Of a stretch of DNA of 64,000 nucleotides, positions 37,761 to 46,362 are shown in pieces. Both the position numbers and the translations under genes were made by a program. Each line of letters starts with the position of its first letter. Position 1 is the first letter of the stretch. This stretch comes from Alloalcanivorax profundimaris. Lineage in GTDB: Bacteria > Pseudomonadota > Gammaproteobacteria > Pseudomonadales > Alcanivoracaceae. The notes beneath the pieces are model-generated. The model ran no database searches. It had not been told where the DNA came from and saw only the letters and a program-made list of their open reading frames with translations. Location: assembly GCF_015265435.1 (NCBI RefSeq), contig NZ_JABJWH010000006.1, forward strand, positions 248,001-312,000, given 5' to 3'.

Positions 37761-38711
37761 ATGAACGAACTGACCGCACAGGTGAGTGTGGATGGACTGG
37801 ACAGCTGGCGACGCACCATGCAGTCGCACTTCCTGCGGCTTGATTACGAGTCACCTAGGCCGCGGGAATTCCGAGCCCGGGGCGTGATCGGTCGTTTCGC
37901 CAATAGCGCGGTGGCTCGGTTGGACACCAATGCCAACCGGGTGGTGCGTCGGCCTCAGTACGTTAAGGATGCGCCGGCCGCCTATTACAAGATCTTCTGG
38001 CAGATGCGGGGGGTCAGCCGTATCCAGCAGGCCTATCGCAGCTCCACGCTGAAGGCGGGAATGTGGTCGGTCTACGACACCACCCGGGAATACAGCATTG
38101 AATCCACCGACGGCTCCAGTTTCATGGTGCTGATGGTGCCGCAACTGGAATGCGACGGCTGGATGAGCAGTGTCGACGCGGTTTGCGGCCGTGCCCTGGA
38201 TGGCCGTGGCGCTCCCAATATCGTGTTGTCCTCGCTCACCGGCTTGCTGTGCGACGGCGGCCTGCAACCCTCGGCGCAGGGCGCCTTGCAGGACGCCACG
38301 GTAAAGCTGATTGAAAGCGCCCTGGATGGCGAGGCCGCTGGTGCCGGCAACAATCACAAGCCGGCGGTGGGTTCGCGTTTTCAGGAAGTGAAAGCCTTCA
38401 TTATCCATCACCTGGCGGATCCACGGCTCAGCCCGGATACCGTTGCGGCGACGTTCTCCATGTCGCGACGCAGTCTTTATAACCTCTTCCTGCTGGGGCA
38501 AAGCACGCCCAGCGCCTTCATCCATCAGGAACGCATGAACCGCGCCCGGGTGCTGTTGCGCGATCCCGATCGCCGCGATCAACCAGTCTCGTCGATCGCG
38601 GTGGAGTGTGGTTTCTCGGACCCGGCGCATTTCAGCCGCGCGTTTCGCGCCCGTTTTGGTCTGCCCCCGGGCGGCTGGCGGGACCAGTTCGCCAAACTTC
38701 AAGCTCCATAG
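37761..38711 (+). CDS. AraC-family regulator with FeaR/NphR-like N-terminal domain
   Basis: A 316-residue AraC/XylS regulator. The N-terminal domain (YYKIFWQMRGVSRIQQAYRS, then GMWSVYDTTREYSIESTDGS) is of the AraC-binding-like type found in FeaR and NphR, activators of aromatic amine or phenol catabolism. The C-terminal helix-turn-helix pair is VAATFSMSRRSLYNLFLLGQ and VSSIAVECGFSDPAHFSRAF. It follows the catabolic genes on the same strand and is their likely activator. ATG 37761 follows GGAGGTCGGCA. Confidence 0.87.
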   Translation: MNELTAQVSVDGLDSWRRTMQSHFLRLDYESPRPREFRARGVIGRFANSAVARLDTNANRVVRRPQYVKDAPAAYYKIFWQMRGVSRIQQAYRSSTLKAGMWSVYDTTREYSIESTDGSSFMVLMVPQLECDGWMSSVDAVCGRALDGRGAPNIVLSSLTGLLCDGGLQPSAQGALQDATVKLIESALDGEAAGAGNNHKPAVGSRFQEVKAFIIHHLADPRLSPDTVAATFSMSRRSLYNLFLLGQSTPSAFIHQERMNRARVLLRDPDRRDQPVSSIAVECGFSDPAHFSRAFRARFGLPPGGWRDQFAKLQAP

Positions 38712-38719
38712 GAATCCGT

Positions 38720-39031
38720 ATGCATAAATTTATGGTGTTGTACCCGAGGCCTGACGATGAAGCGCATTTCCGGCGCTATTACGCGGACAAGCATCTGCCG
38801 CTGGCCAGCACATTACCGGGCCTTAAACGCTACGAATGCGTCTACCCCGAAGCCATGGGGCCCCATCCGTCGCCGCATTTCTGCATTTTCGAGGGCTGGT
38901 TTGAATCCGAGCGGGCAATGCGGGATGCGCTGGATAGCGAAGTGGGCCGGGCGCTTGCCGAGGACGTATCCAATTACTCCCCCAAGGGCGCGCTATTGTT
39001 GTCCGCGCCGGTGGAGCCCGCGTCCGCCTAA
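38720..39031 (+). CDS. EthD-family small protein
   Basis: A 103-residue ferredoxin-like fold protein: MHKFMVLYPRPDDEAHFRRY, YADKHLPLASTLPGLKRYEC, HFCIFEGWFESERAMRDALD. This is the EthD pattern (Y/F-x-x-x-H-x-P-L/A). Some family members are needed for ether degradation (EthD) or isomerise lactones; most have no assigned reaction. It begins eight bases after the AraC stop, so it is co-transcribed. In this block it could act as an isomerase or decyclase for a pathway intermediate; that is inference. Confidence 0.8.
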   Translation: MHKFMVLYPRPDDEAHFRRYYADKHLPLASTLPGLKRYECVYPEAMGPHPSPHFCIFEGWFESERAMRDALDSEVGRALAEDVSNYSPKGALLLSAPVEPASA

Positions 39032-39070
39032 GCCAACGACCATGAGGGGCATCGCCCTTCGGGAGGCTTC

Positions 39071-39847
39071 ATGACCACGGTGACCAGAATATCGGAGTCC
39101 GCGGGCGGTGACCCGCTTTCCACCCTGGCGGCGTCCATGGGCAGTGATAATTTCAGCCAGGTATTCATGGACCGGCTTGGTCATTGGGTGCTATCGCAGC
39201 ATTTCAGTCTGATGCGCATGGACCAGCCGCTGCCGAGCATGCTGATGGCCGGAAGTTGTTACCATGATCGCAATCTGGTGTGGCGTTGCTGGCGGGACTA
39301 CAGCCACTTCGGCTATCAGAATCACGATCCCATCCTTACTTCCGTGCAGCGTGCCGGGCTGCGAGCCAACCGATTCTATATCGGTCGGGCTTGTGCCCGG
39401 GACATTCGTTTCCGCCCCTATCGGCAAGGCATTTATGAGAATACCGGGATCGAGGAAAAGCTTTCCGGCCTGCATAGGATCGATGGAGGTGCCACGGTCC
39501 TGTTCAATCTCTACCGCCACGGCAGCGAAGGGCCATTTTCCGACCGGGAGCTGACTGCCTTCGAGGCGCTCTGCCCGGCGCTGATGAAGATTCTGCAGGG
39601 CCACCTGGCGCTGCGGGAGGCCCGCGACGTGCTGCGGGGCGACGACCGTGAGAAGCTGCGCGCCCGCTTTCCCGAGCTCACAGGCCAGGAGCTTAATGTC
39701 TGTGTGCTGATCGCCCAGGGCATGACCTACGCGGGGGTCGCCGCCACCCTTGGAATCAAGGAATCCACGGTAAAGACCCTGCGTAATCGTGCCTTCGCCC
39801 GCATGGGTATCAATTTTCGCAATCAGATCCACGGCTTTCTACGGTGA
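39071..39847 (+). CDS. LuxR-family transcriptional regulator
   Basis: A 258-residue protein with a C-terminal LuxR/GerE helix-turn-helix: FPELTGQELNVCVLIAQGMT, then YAGVAATLGIKESTVKTLRN and RAFARMGINFR. The N-terminal 190 residues are not recognised as an acyl-homoserine-lactone or receiver domain; the segment DYSHFGYQNHDPILTSVQRA has the look of a small-ligand (autoinducer-like) GAF-type domain. ATG 39071 follows GGGAGGCTTC. Its 3' end overlaps the convergent sterol-desaturase gene by 38 bases. Being the last gene of the low-GC block, it may control that pathway. Confidence 0.83.
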   Translation: MTTVTRISESAGGDPLSTLAASMGSDNFSQVFMDRLGHWVLSQHFSLMRMDQPLPSMLMAGSCYHDRNLVWRCWRDYSHFGYQNHDPILTSVQRAGLRANRFYIGRACARDIRFRPYRQGIYENTGIEEKLSGLHRIDGGATVLFNLYRHGSEGPFSDRELTAFEALCPALMKILQGHLALREARDVLRGDDREKLRARFPELTGQELNVCVLIAQGMTYAGVAATLGIKESTVKTLRNRAFARMGINFRNQIHGFLR

Positions 39848-40787
39848 GTCCGTCGTGCCGAGACCGGGCCGGCGAACGCCGCCACTCCGGCGGCTTCCAC
39901 AGGTGCTTGAGGCGCTGGCCCGGCGGGCCGCGCCGGGCCATGTCGCGGAACATATCCCGGTACTCGTGGCACCAGTTGACGATCAGGCTGCGGCTGTACA
40001 CCGGCCGGGTGATGCCGTACTCCACCGGCTGGTCGTCCCGCTCCTCGGTGAAGGTGCCGAACAGGCGGTCAAAGACGATGAAGACGCCGCCGTAGTTGCG
40101 GTCGATGTAGTCCGGGTTGCGGCCGTGGTGCACGCGGTGATGGCTGGGGGTGTTGAACAGCCACTCGACCCACGGATGCAGCCGGCCCACCAGGGTGGTG
40201 TGAATGAAGAACTGGTAGACCAGGGACAGGGCGTAGCAGACGCCGATCCATACCGGGTTGAAGCCGATCAGCGCCAGCGGCACGTAGACCAGCCAGCCGC
40301 CGTTGAAAATGTTGGTGGCGTTCTGGCGCATGGCGGTGGAGAAGTTCATGCGCTCGGAGGAGTGGTGGGTGACGTGGGCGGCCCACAGCCAGCGCACCCG
40401 GTGGGAGCCCCGATGGAACCAGTAGAAGCAGAAATCGGTGAGCACCCAGAGCAGGGCGGCGGTGGCCCAGTTCAGGGGGATGTCGAACAGCCGGTGATGG
40501 TAGGCCAGGGCGAACACCGGGAAGGAGATGATCCCGGCGAACAGCAATTCCGTGGTCTGGTAGCCGGCGCCGAGCAGGAAGTTGCGCAGCGACTCCCGGG
40601 CGTCGACGCGCACCGGATCATGGCGGATGCGCAGGTATTCCCACAGGAACACGCCAATGAACACCGGCGTGGCCACCACGAAGATCATCTGCCGCTCATC
40701 CAGCGCCAGCCACGGCGAGAGCGCCTGCCACAGGGCGTCCAGGCCGCTGTCGCGCCACACGTCCTGGAACATCTCGATCAGGGTCAT
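39810..40787 (-). CDS. Sterol desaturase / fatty-acid hydroxylase superfamily protein
   Basis: A 325-residue inner-membrane di-iron enzyme. The histidine clusters are visible: FYWFHRGSHRVRWLWAAHVT with THHSSERMN, and HHRVHHGRNPDYIDRNYGGV (HxxHH type). Around them are about four to five hydrophobic helices. Such enzymes hydroxylate or desaturate lipids or modify carotenoids; E. coli has no close counterpart, and Pseudomonas-type genomes often carry one beside an AraC regulator, as here. GC content returns to the high value of the flanking chromosome. Confidence 0.82.
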   Translation of the reverse strand: MTLIEMFQDVWRDSGLDALWQALSPWLALDERQMIFVVATPVFIGVFLWEYLRIRHDPVRVDARESLRNFLLGAGYQTTELLFAGIISFPVFALAYHHRLFDIPLNWATAALLWVLTDFCFYWFHRGSHRVRWLWAAHVTHHSSERMNFSTAMRQNATNIFNGGWLVYVPLALIGFNPVWIGVCYALSLVYQFFIHTTLVGRLHPWVEWLFNTPSHHRVHHGRNPDYIDRNYGGVFIVFDRLFGTFTEERDDQPVEYGITRPVYSRSLIVNWCHEYRDMFRDMARRGPPGQRLKHLWKPPEWRRSPARSRHDGLTVESRGSDCEN

Positions 40788-40925
40788 AACCGGTGCCTCC
40801 GTATTGAGCGCCCATTATTGAGCCTCCATTGTGGGTCGCCCCGGCCTGGCTGTATTGACGGAAGACGCCGTATTTTTGACAATTCATGCCATCGTCGTCG
40901 GTTTCACCGTGAGGAGGCACGCGCC

Positions 40926-41926
40926 ATGGCCACGCCCATGCGGGTCACCGGAGCCTGGGTTCAGCTGCTCAGTGACTGGCTGGACCAGGAGAACCTGCCG
41001 GCGCCGGAATTGCGCGCCCTTCTCGACAGCCGCGGGCCGGCGGACATCGTGGCGCTGCCGCTCTGGCGCGAGCTGCTGGAGCGGGCGGTGTCGCTGCGGC
41101 CCGGATCGCCGGCGCCGGGGCTGGCCATCGGCGCCCTGGTGCAGCCCCGCCATGTGGGCGTGCTCGGCTACCTGACCCTGACCTGCCAGACCCTGGGCGA
41201 GGTGATGCTGGCCTACCAGCGTTACGAGAGCCTGTTCTATGGGCGGGATCTGGTGGAAGTACGCGCCGAGCCGGAGCACATGATCCTGCGCTGGCCGGCG
41301 GCGGTGTCCATCGGCGAACTGGCGGACAGCGTTTCCATCGCCGCCATGGTGACCTTCATGCGGCGCCTGCTGGAACAGCGGCTGGCGCCGGCCCGGGTGA
41401 GTTTCGTGTTCCCGGCGCCGGACGTGGAGACGCGCCGGGCCCATGAGGCTTTCTTCGGCTGCCCGGTGGACTTCGGCGCGTCCCACACCAGCGTGAGTTT
41501 CCCGCTGTCGTTCCTGGGCCTGAGCCTGCCACGCAACGACGCCGGATCCCGGGCCCTGCTGGATCGCCAGGCCCGGGCCCTGCTGCGGGCGCTGCCGGAG
41601 TCCGACGGTTTCGACCGCGCCCTGCAGCGGACCCTGGTGGCGCTGCTGCCGGAGGGGCAGGTGAGCCTGGAGCGGGTGGCGGCGCGCCTGCATGTCTCGC
41701 CGCGCACGCTGCAACGCCGGCTGGCGCGGCGGCGGCTCACCGGCGGACCCTGCTGGAGCGCACCCGGGAGCAGCTGGCCGGGCACTATCTGGCCGATCCG
41801 TCCCTGACCCTGGGGGAGATCGCGCTGCTGCTGGGCTACTCCGAGCACAGCGCTTTCAGCCGGGCCTACCGCCAGTGGACCGGGCATACGCCGGCGCGGG
41901 CCCGGCGCTCCGTTCAGGGGCGGTGA
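40926..41926 (+). pseudogene. AraC-family regulator broken by a frameshift
   Basis: From ATG 40926 the frame encodes an arabinose-binding-like domain (HVGVLGYLTLTCQTLGEVML, then YQRYESLFYGRDLVEVRAEP) and the first helix-turn-helix (VAARLHVSPRTLQRRLARR). It then leaves the true frame and stops at 41807. The expected C-terminus is in another frame from about 41741: TLLERTREQLAGHYLADPSL, TLGEIALLLGYSEHSAFSRA, YRQWTGHTPARA, ending at the stop 41924-41926. The shift lies in the CGGCGGCGG run at 41727-41735, so it is either a real inactivating indel or a sequencing error. It is divergent from the sterol-desaturase gene, its likely target. Confidence 0.82.
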
Positions 41927-41938
41927 TTGGCGGCGGTT

Positions 41939-41995
41939 ATCGCGACTGAAGTCGCTCCTACATACCGACCTTGTAGGAGCGACTTCAGTCGCGAT
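41939..41995. repeat. REP-type inverted repeat, 24-bp perfect arms
   Basis: Arms at 41939-41962 and 41972-41995 are perfect reverse complements around a nine-base spacer. The right arm contains TGTAGGAGCGACTTCAGTCG, the classic REP/BIME core of Pseudomonas and relatives. It lies between the convergent AraC pseudogene and antiporter gene and can act as a bidirectional terminator or mRNA stabiliser. Related single units occur at 56562-56585 and 62703-62726. Confidence 0.9.
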
Positions 41996-42000
41996 GCGCT

Positions 42001-43959
42001 TTAGCCGCCGAGCAGCTGTTCCTCCGCCGCCTCCACCGCGTCCAGGGGACCGTAGAGAATCAGGATGTCGCCGTCGCGCAGCACGGTGTCGCCGTCCGGG
42101 TAATCCAGGGTGCGGTCCTCGCGGCGCAGGGACTGTACCTCCACCTTGTCTTCCTTGAGGTCGAGCTGGTCCAGGCGCTTGCCGATGCAGGCCGCCTGGC
42201 CGCTCACCGTCACCGCGTGCAGCAGACGGTAGGGGTTGCCGGCGCTGTCGGTGGTGGGCAGGGATTCGCCGTGGTAATAGCCGCGCAGCAGTTTGTAGCG
42301 CTCCCGGCGGCTCTGGCGCAGCATGGCCAGCACCTTGCCGAACGGCGTATCCAGCATCATCAGCGCGTGGGCCACCAGCATCAGGGAAGCTTCCAGCACC
42401 TCCGGCACCACCTCGGCGGCGCCGGCGCCGAGCAGGTCGTCCAGGTGGGTGTCGTCGCGGGTGCGCACCAGCACGCGCAGGTCCGGGCACAGCTGGTGGG
42501 CGGTGTGCAGGATGCGCTCCGCCTGGCGCGGATCGTCGAAGGTGACCACCAGCAGGCTGGCCCGGTGAATGCCGGCGCGCTCCAGGATTTCCTTGCGGGT
42601 GGCGTCGCCGAACAGGATCCGCTCGCCGGCCTGGCTGGCTTCCTGGATGCGCACCAGGTCGGTGTCGATGGCCACCCCCTGATGATGGAAGCGGTGCAGG
42701 TAGCGCATCAGGTTCTGGCCCACCCGGCCATAGCCGCACAGCAGCACATGGCCGCGGGTGTCCTCGTCCACGGAGGGGGTGTCCGGTTCCTGCTCCCACT
42801 GGCGCAGCAGGCGGCGGGTGAGGGCGCCGCTGTGCTCCAGCAGGGCCGGGGTGGCGGCCATGGTGAGCACGGTGATCGACACCAGCACGCCGGCCTGCTC
42901 GTTGGTGATCAGGTCGTGGGTCACCGCCAGGGCCACCAGCACGAAGCCGAACTCGCCGCCCTGGGCGAGCAGGATGCCGGTGCGCAGGGCGGTTTCCTTG
43001 CGCTCGCCGAGTACCCGCAGCAGCCCGGCGATCAGCACCAGCTTGCAGACCATCAGCAGCAACGCGCCGATCAGGATCCAGTGCCAGTACTGGGCGAACA
43101 GGGCCGGCGAGATCAGCATGCCCACGCCCATGAAGAACAGCCCCAGCAGCAGGTCCCGGAACGGCCGGATGTCCGCCTCGATCTGATGGCGGAAGTGGCT
43201 CTCGCCGAGCATCATGCCGGCCAGGAAGGCGCCCAGGGCCATGGACAGGCCCAGCGCGTGGGTTACCCAGGCGGCCAGCAGCGCCAGCAGCAGGGCGGTC
43301 ATCACGAACACTTCGTCGGAGCGGGCGCGGCCGGTTTCCTCCAGGGCCCGGGGCAGCACCCACTTGCCGATCACGTAGATGCCGGCGAACAGCAGCACCG
43401 CCTTGCCCAGGGTGGCGCTGGCGGCGATCAGCGGGTCGCCGGCGCTGGGGTCGGCGAGCACCGGCAGCAGCACCAGCATGATCACCGCCGCCAGGTCCTG
43501 GAACAGCAGCACGCCGGTGGTGGCGCGGCCATAGCCGGTGTTCACCGCGCCCCGGGCGATCAGGTCGCGGATCACGATGGCGGTGGAGGACAACGCGAAG
43601 GCGCCGCCGCCGATCAACGCCACCGCCGGCGACAGCCCCACCAGCCACAGCACCGTCGCCACCGGCACGGCGGTGAGCAGCAGTTGCAGCGGGCCGGCGC
43701 CGAACACGATGCGGCGCAGGGCCAGCAGCCGGGGAATGGAGAATTCCAGGCCCAGGGAGAACAGCAGGAAGACGATGCCGAACTCCGCCAGGTGGCGCAT
43801 GCCGGAGGTGTCGCCCACCCAGCCGAAGCCGCCCGGCCCGGCGAGCACGCCGGCGCCCAGGTAGGCGAGGATGGGGGGCAGATGCAGGCGGCGGAACACC
43901 ACCACGGCGAACACCGCCGTGGCGAGCAGGATCACCACCAGGGTGAGGGTATCGGTCAT
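42001..43959 (-). CDS. CPA2-family monovalent cation:proton antiporter (KefB-like)
   Basis: A 652-residue membrane protein. Residues 1-380 hold about twelve to thirteen helices of the Na/H exchanger domain (FLLFSLGLEFSIPRLLALRR, GGGAFALSSTAIVIRDLIAR, GVLLFQDLAAVIMLVLLPVL). A TrkA-N/RCK domain follows at about 405-520 (HVLLCGYGRVGQNLMRYLHR, FGDATRKEILERAGIHRASL) and a TrkA-C domain ends the protein. The RCK glycine motif GYGRVG binds NAD(H). KefB/KefC-type proteins exchange K+ for H+; glutathione gating residues were not verified. Confidence 0.88.
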   Translation of the reverse strand: MTDTLTLVVILLATAVFAVVVFRRLHLPPILAYLGAGVLAGPGGFGWVGDTSGMRHLAEFGIVFLLFSLGLEFSIPRLLALRRIVFGAGPLQLLLTAVPVATVLWLVGLSPAVALIGGGAFALSSTAIVIRDLIARGAVNTGYGRATTGVLLFQDLAAVIMLVLLPVLADPSAGDPLIAASATLGKAVLLFAGIYVIGKWVLPRALEETGRARSDEVFVMTALLLALLAAWVTHALGLSMALGAFLAGMMLGESHFRHQIEADIRPFRDLLLGLFFMGVGMLISPALFAQYWHWILIGALLLMVCKLVLIAGLLRVLGERKETALRTGILLAQGGEFGFVLVALAVTHDLITNEQAGVLVSITVLTMAATPALLEHSGALTRRLLRQWEQEPDTPSVDEDTRGHVLLCGYGRVGQNLMRYLHRFHHQGVAIDTDLVRIQEASQAGERILFGDATRKEILERAGIHRASLLVVTFDDPRQAERILHTAHQLCPDLRVLVRTRDDTHLDDLLGAGAAEVVPEVLEASLMLVAHALMMLDTPFGKVLAMLRQSRRERYKLLRGYYHGESLPTTDSAGNPYRLLHAVTVSGQAACIGKRLDQLDLKEDKVEVQSLRREDRTLDYPDGDTVLRDGDILILYGPLDAVEAAEEQLLGG

Positions 43960-44091
43960 GGTTGAACGTCGTCGGGCATGAAGATCGGATCCGTGGTCGC
44001 CGTTATCTTGATGGGCCTACTGTAATGTAATGCAACGGCATGCGGAAACGAACGCCGACCACGGGCGCAGCGGATAGCGACTCCGCACCAT

Positions 44092-44115
44092 AAAAAAGGG
44101 CGCCTGGAGGCGCCC
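44092..44115 (-). terminator. Rho-independent terminator of the nucleotidase-like gene
   Basis: On the minus strand GGGCGCC, loop TCCA, GGCGCCC followed by TTTTTT (44097-44092). It starts about 50 bases after the stop of the gene at 44164. The 130 bp between here and the antiporter start show no other feature. Confidence 0.9.
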
Positions 44116-44163
44116 GTGAGGTGGGTCTTGGTTATTGTTCTTCTGCTGGGCCGGGATCGTCGG

Positions 44164-46212
44164 TCAGGGCAGCACGGTGTCGGCGCGGTCGGCCAGGTTC
44201 TGAATGCGGCCGTCCTGGTCGGTGTCGGTTTCCGCTTCGGCGTAGGGCGAGGCGGCGTCGAAGTGGGCGATCAGGTATTCCGCCAGGGCGTCCTGCTCGG
44301 TGCCGGGGGCGGCGAAGGTGGCCTGGTCGGGGCCGCTGACCGCCTCTTCTTCCAGGTCGAGGCGGTTTTCCACCGGGAAGTCGAACGGGTAGCCGTCGCC
44401 GCCCAGGCCGTTTTCCGCGTTCTCGGTGGCCAGGAAGCCCAGGGTCACCAGACGGAACACGCGGTTGGCGTCGCCTTGCAGCACGCCGTTCTGAACCACG
44501 GTGTCGATGATCGCGCCGCTGTCGTCCACCACCGCCAGGTTGCGCACCCGCTCACCGGCCTGGTCGATGTCGTCGCCGTTGGCCTGGCTGCGCAGGCCCG
44601 GGCGCGCCGGGTCGAAGCTGAAACGCAGGCCCGCCACCTGGGGGAACTGGCCGGCGACGCCTTCCACCTTGGCTACGGCGTGCTCCAGCAGGGCATACAG
44701 CTCCTGGGCGGTGACGTCGCCGATGGTCAGGCTGTTGTTGAAGCGCAGGGAGCCTTCCAGGTCGAACTGGGAGATGTCGCCTTCCTGTTTGCCGGCGGCG
44801 TCGTTGGCGGTGGGGGGATAGAAGGTCAGGTCGTCCTCGGAGGTGGAGCCCGGCGGAATCACGAAGTAGCCGATGTCGTCGCGGATGCCGCCGCCGTTCT
44901 TGATGGAGATTTGCACGTTGGCGTCGTACTGGCGAGCCAGCCACAGGTTGGCGTCGGCGGTCAGGTTGCCCAGGTTGGTTTCCTGGGTGCGCACCTGGCT
45001 CCGGCGGCCGTCCAGGTAGACGCTGGTGCGGCCGATGATGTTGCCGTCCCGTTCGGCGAGCACCTCTTCCAGGGCGGTGGCGAGGGTGTCCACGTCGCTG
45101 TTCACGGTGCCCTGCAGTTCACCGGCCATGGCGTCGTCGGCGGCGTAGGCGCCGTTGACGGTGTCGTCCAGGCGGTCGGTGAGGAGCACGCCGTTGTCGT
45201 CGAATTCCACCACCAGGCGGCCCACGTACTTGTAGTCGCCGTCGGTGTTGACCACCAGCACCGGTTCGTCGGCGGCGGAGGTGAAGCTCAGCGGGTAGCC
45301 GTCGGCGGCGCTGTCACCGTCCAGCAGGCGGTCGTTGTCGTCGGCGAGCAGGGTGTTGGAGCCGCCGGCGACGATGATGTCCACGCCCTCCAGCAGGGTG
45401 GCCAGTTCCTTCTCGATGCTGATGGTTTGCATGTGGGCGAGCAGGATGATCTTGTCGATGCCGTCGTCGGCGAGGGCGTCCACCGCCGGCTGCAGTTCCG
45501 CGGCCAGGGCCGGGATGCCGCCGCCGCCGGGCAGCACGGTGATGTCGCCGGTGCTGGTGATGTTGCCCAGGGACGGGGTGGAGGCGCCGATCACGCCGAT
45601 GCGCTCGCCGGCCACTTCCAGGGTGCCGTAGCCGGCCAGGCCGTTGGCGATGCTGTTCAGGGCCACGCCGTTCTGTTGCACCAGGCCGGCCAGGTGGGCG
45701 TCCGGGGTGAAGTCCAGATTGGCGCTCAGGTAGGGGAAGTCGGCGCCCGGGTAGTTGCCCTCGGCGTTGAGGATGGCGGCGAATTCCTCGGTGCCGCCGT
45801 CCAGGTCGTGGTTGCCCACGGCGCTGGCCTGCAGGCCCATGGCGTTGAGCATGGCGATGTCGGCGCGACCGTTGGCCGGCGTCGCCACGCCGGGCACCGA
45901 GGCCATGGCGTCGTCGGCGGCGGCGAAGTAGCGCGGGCCGGGGATGTAGTTGTCGCCGGAGCTGAGCACCAGGGTGTGGTCCGGGCGCTCGGCGCGCAGT
46001 GCTTCGAGCACCGCGGAGAAGGGCCGCACGTTCCGCAGGGCGCCGGTGGCGCCGTCCATGTCGGCGAAATGCAGCAGTTGCAGTTGGAAGCCGGTGCTTT
46101 CCGCCGGCGGCGCCGGGTCATTGTTGTCGTCGTTGTCGTCACCGCCACAGGCGGTGAGCGCGAAGGCCGCCAGCAGGGCGGCGGTCAGCTTTCCGAGAGC
46201 GTGGCTGTTCAT
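44164..46212 (-). CDS. Lipoprotein of the 5'-nucleotidase / metallophosphatase family, unusual metal motifs
   Basis: A 682-residue lipoprotein: signal helix and lipobox LTAALLAAFALTACGG, then an Asp/Asn-rich linker. The N-terminal phosphoesterase domain contains LVLSSGDNYIPG, ASAVGNHDLDGG and IDKIILLAHMQ, and the C-terminal 5'-nucleotidase domain contains NLTADANLWLARQYDANVQI with SIKNGGGIRDDI and GDVTAQELYALLEHAVAKVE. Two usual metal-binding places are altered: the first motif reads LLHFADMDGA where family members have D-x-H, and the later GHSH-type motif reads AGGSNTLL. It may use a different metal set or be degenerate. ATG 46212 is used because the preceding in-frame start is a TTG. Confidence 0.8.
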   Translation of the reverse strand: MNSHALGKLTAALLAAFALTACGGDDNDDNNDPAPPAESTGFQLQLLHFADMDGATGALRNVRPFSAVLEALRAERPDHTLVLSSGDNYIPGPRYFAAADDAMASVPGVATPANGRADIAMLNAMGLQASAVGNHDLDGGTEEFAAILNAEGNYPGADFPYLSANLDFTPDAHLAGLVQQNGVALNSIANGLAGYGTLEVAGERIGVIGASTPSLGNITSTGDITVLPGGGGIPALAAELQPAVDALADDGIDKIILLAHMQTISIEKELATLLEGVDIIVAGGSNTLLADDNDRLLDGDSAADGYPLSFTSAADEPVLVVNTDGDYKYVGRLVVEFDDNGVLLTDRLDDTVNGAYAADDAMAGELQGTVNSDVDTLATALEEVLAERDGNIIGRTSVYLDGRRSQVRTQETNLGNLTADANLWLARQYDANVQISIKNGGGIRDDIGYFVIPPGSTSEDDLTFYPPTANDAAGKQEGDISQFDLEGSLRFNNSLTIGDVTAQELYALLEHAVAKVEGVAGQFPQVAGLRFSFDPARPGLRSQANGDDIDQAGERVRNLAVVDDSGAIIDTVVQNGVLQGDANRVFRLVTLGFLATENAENGLGGDGYPFDFPVENRLDLEEEAVSGPDQATFAAPGTEQDALAEYLIAHFDAASPYAEAETDTDQDGRIQNLADRADTVLP

Positions 46213-46362
46213 CGGCAAACCCTTCCATTGATGTTCGTTCGAATTGATCGGCGAACATCAGGTAAGCAGTGCCGGATGAATCACGGGTTACCGGAATCGG
46301 TCGGAATTGTGGCAGTCGTGGAAAACGTGACGCCGCTCGCGGCGCGGCGCCGGTGCGGTGAT

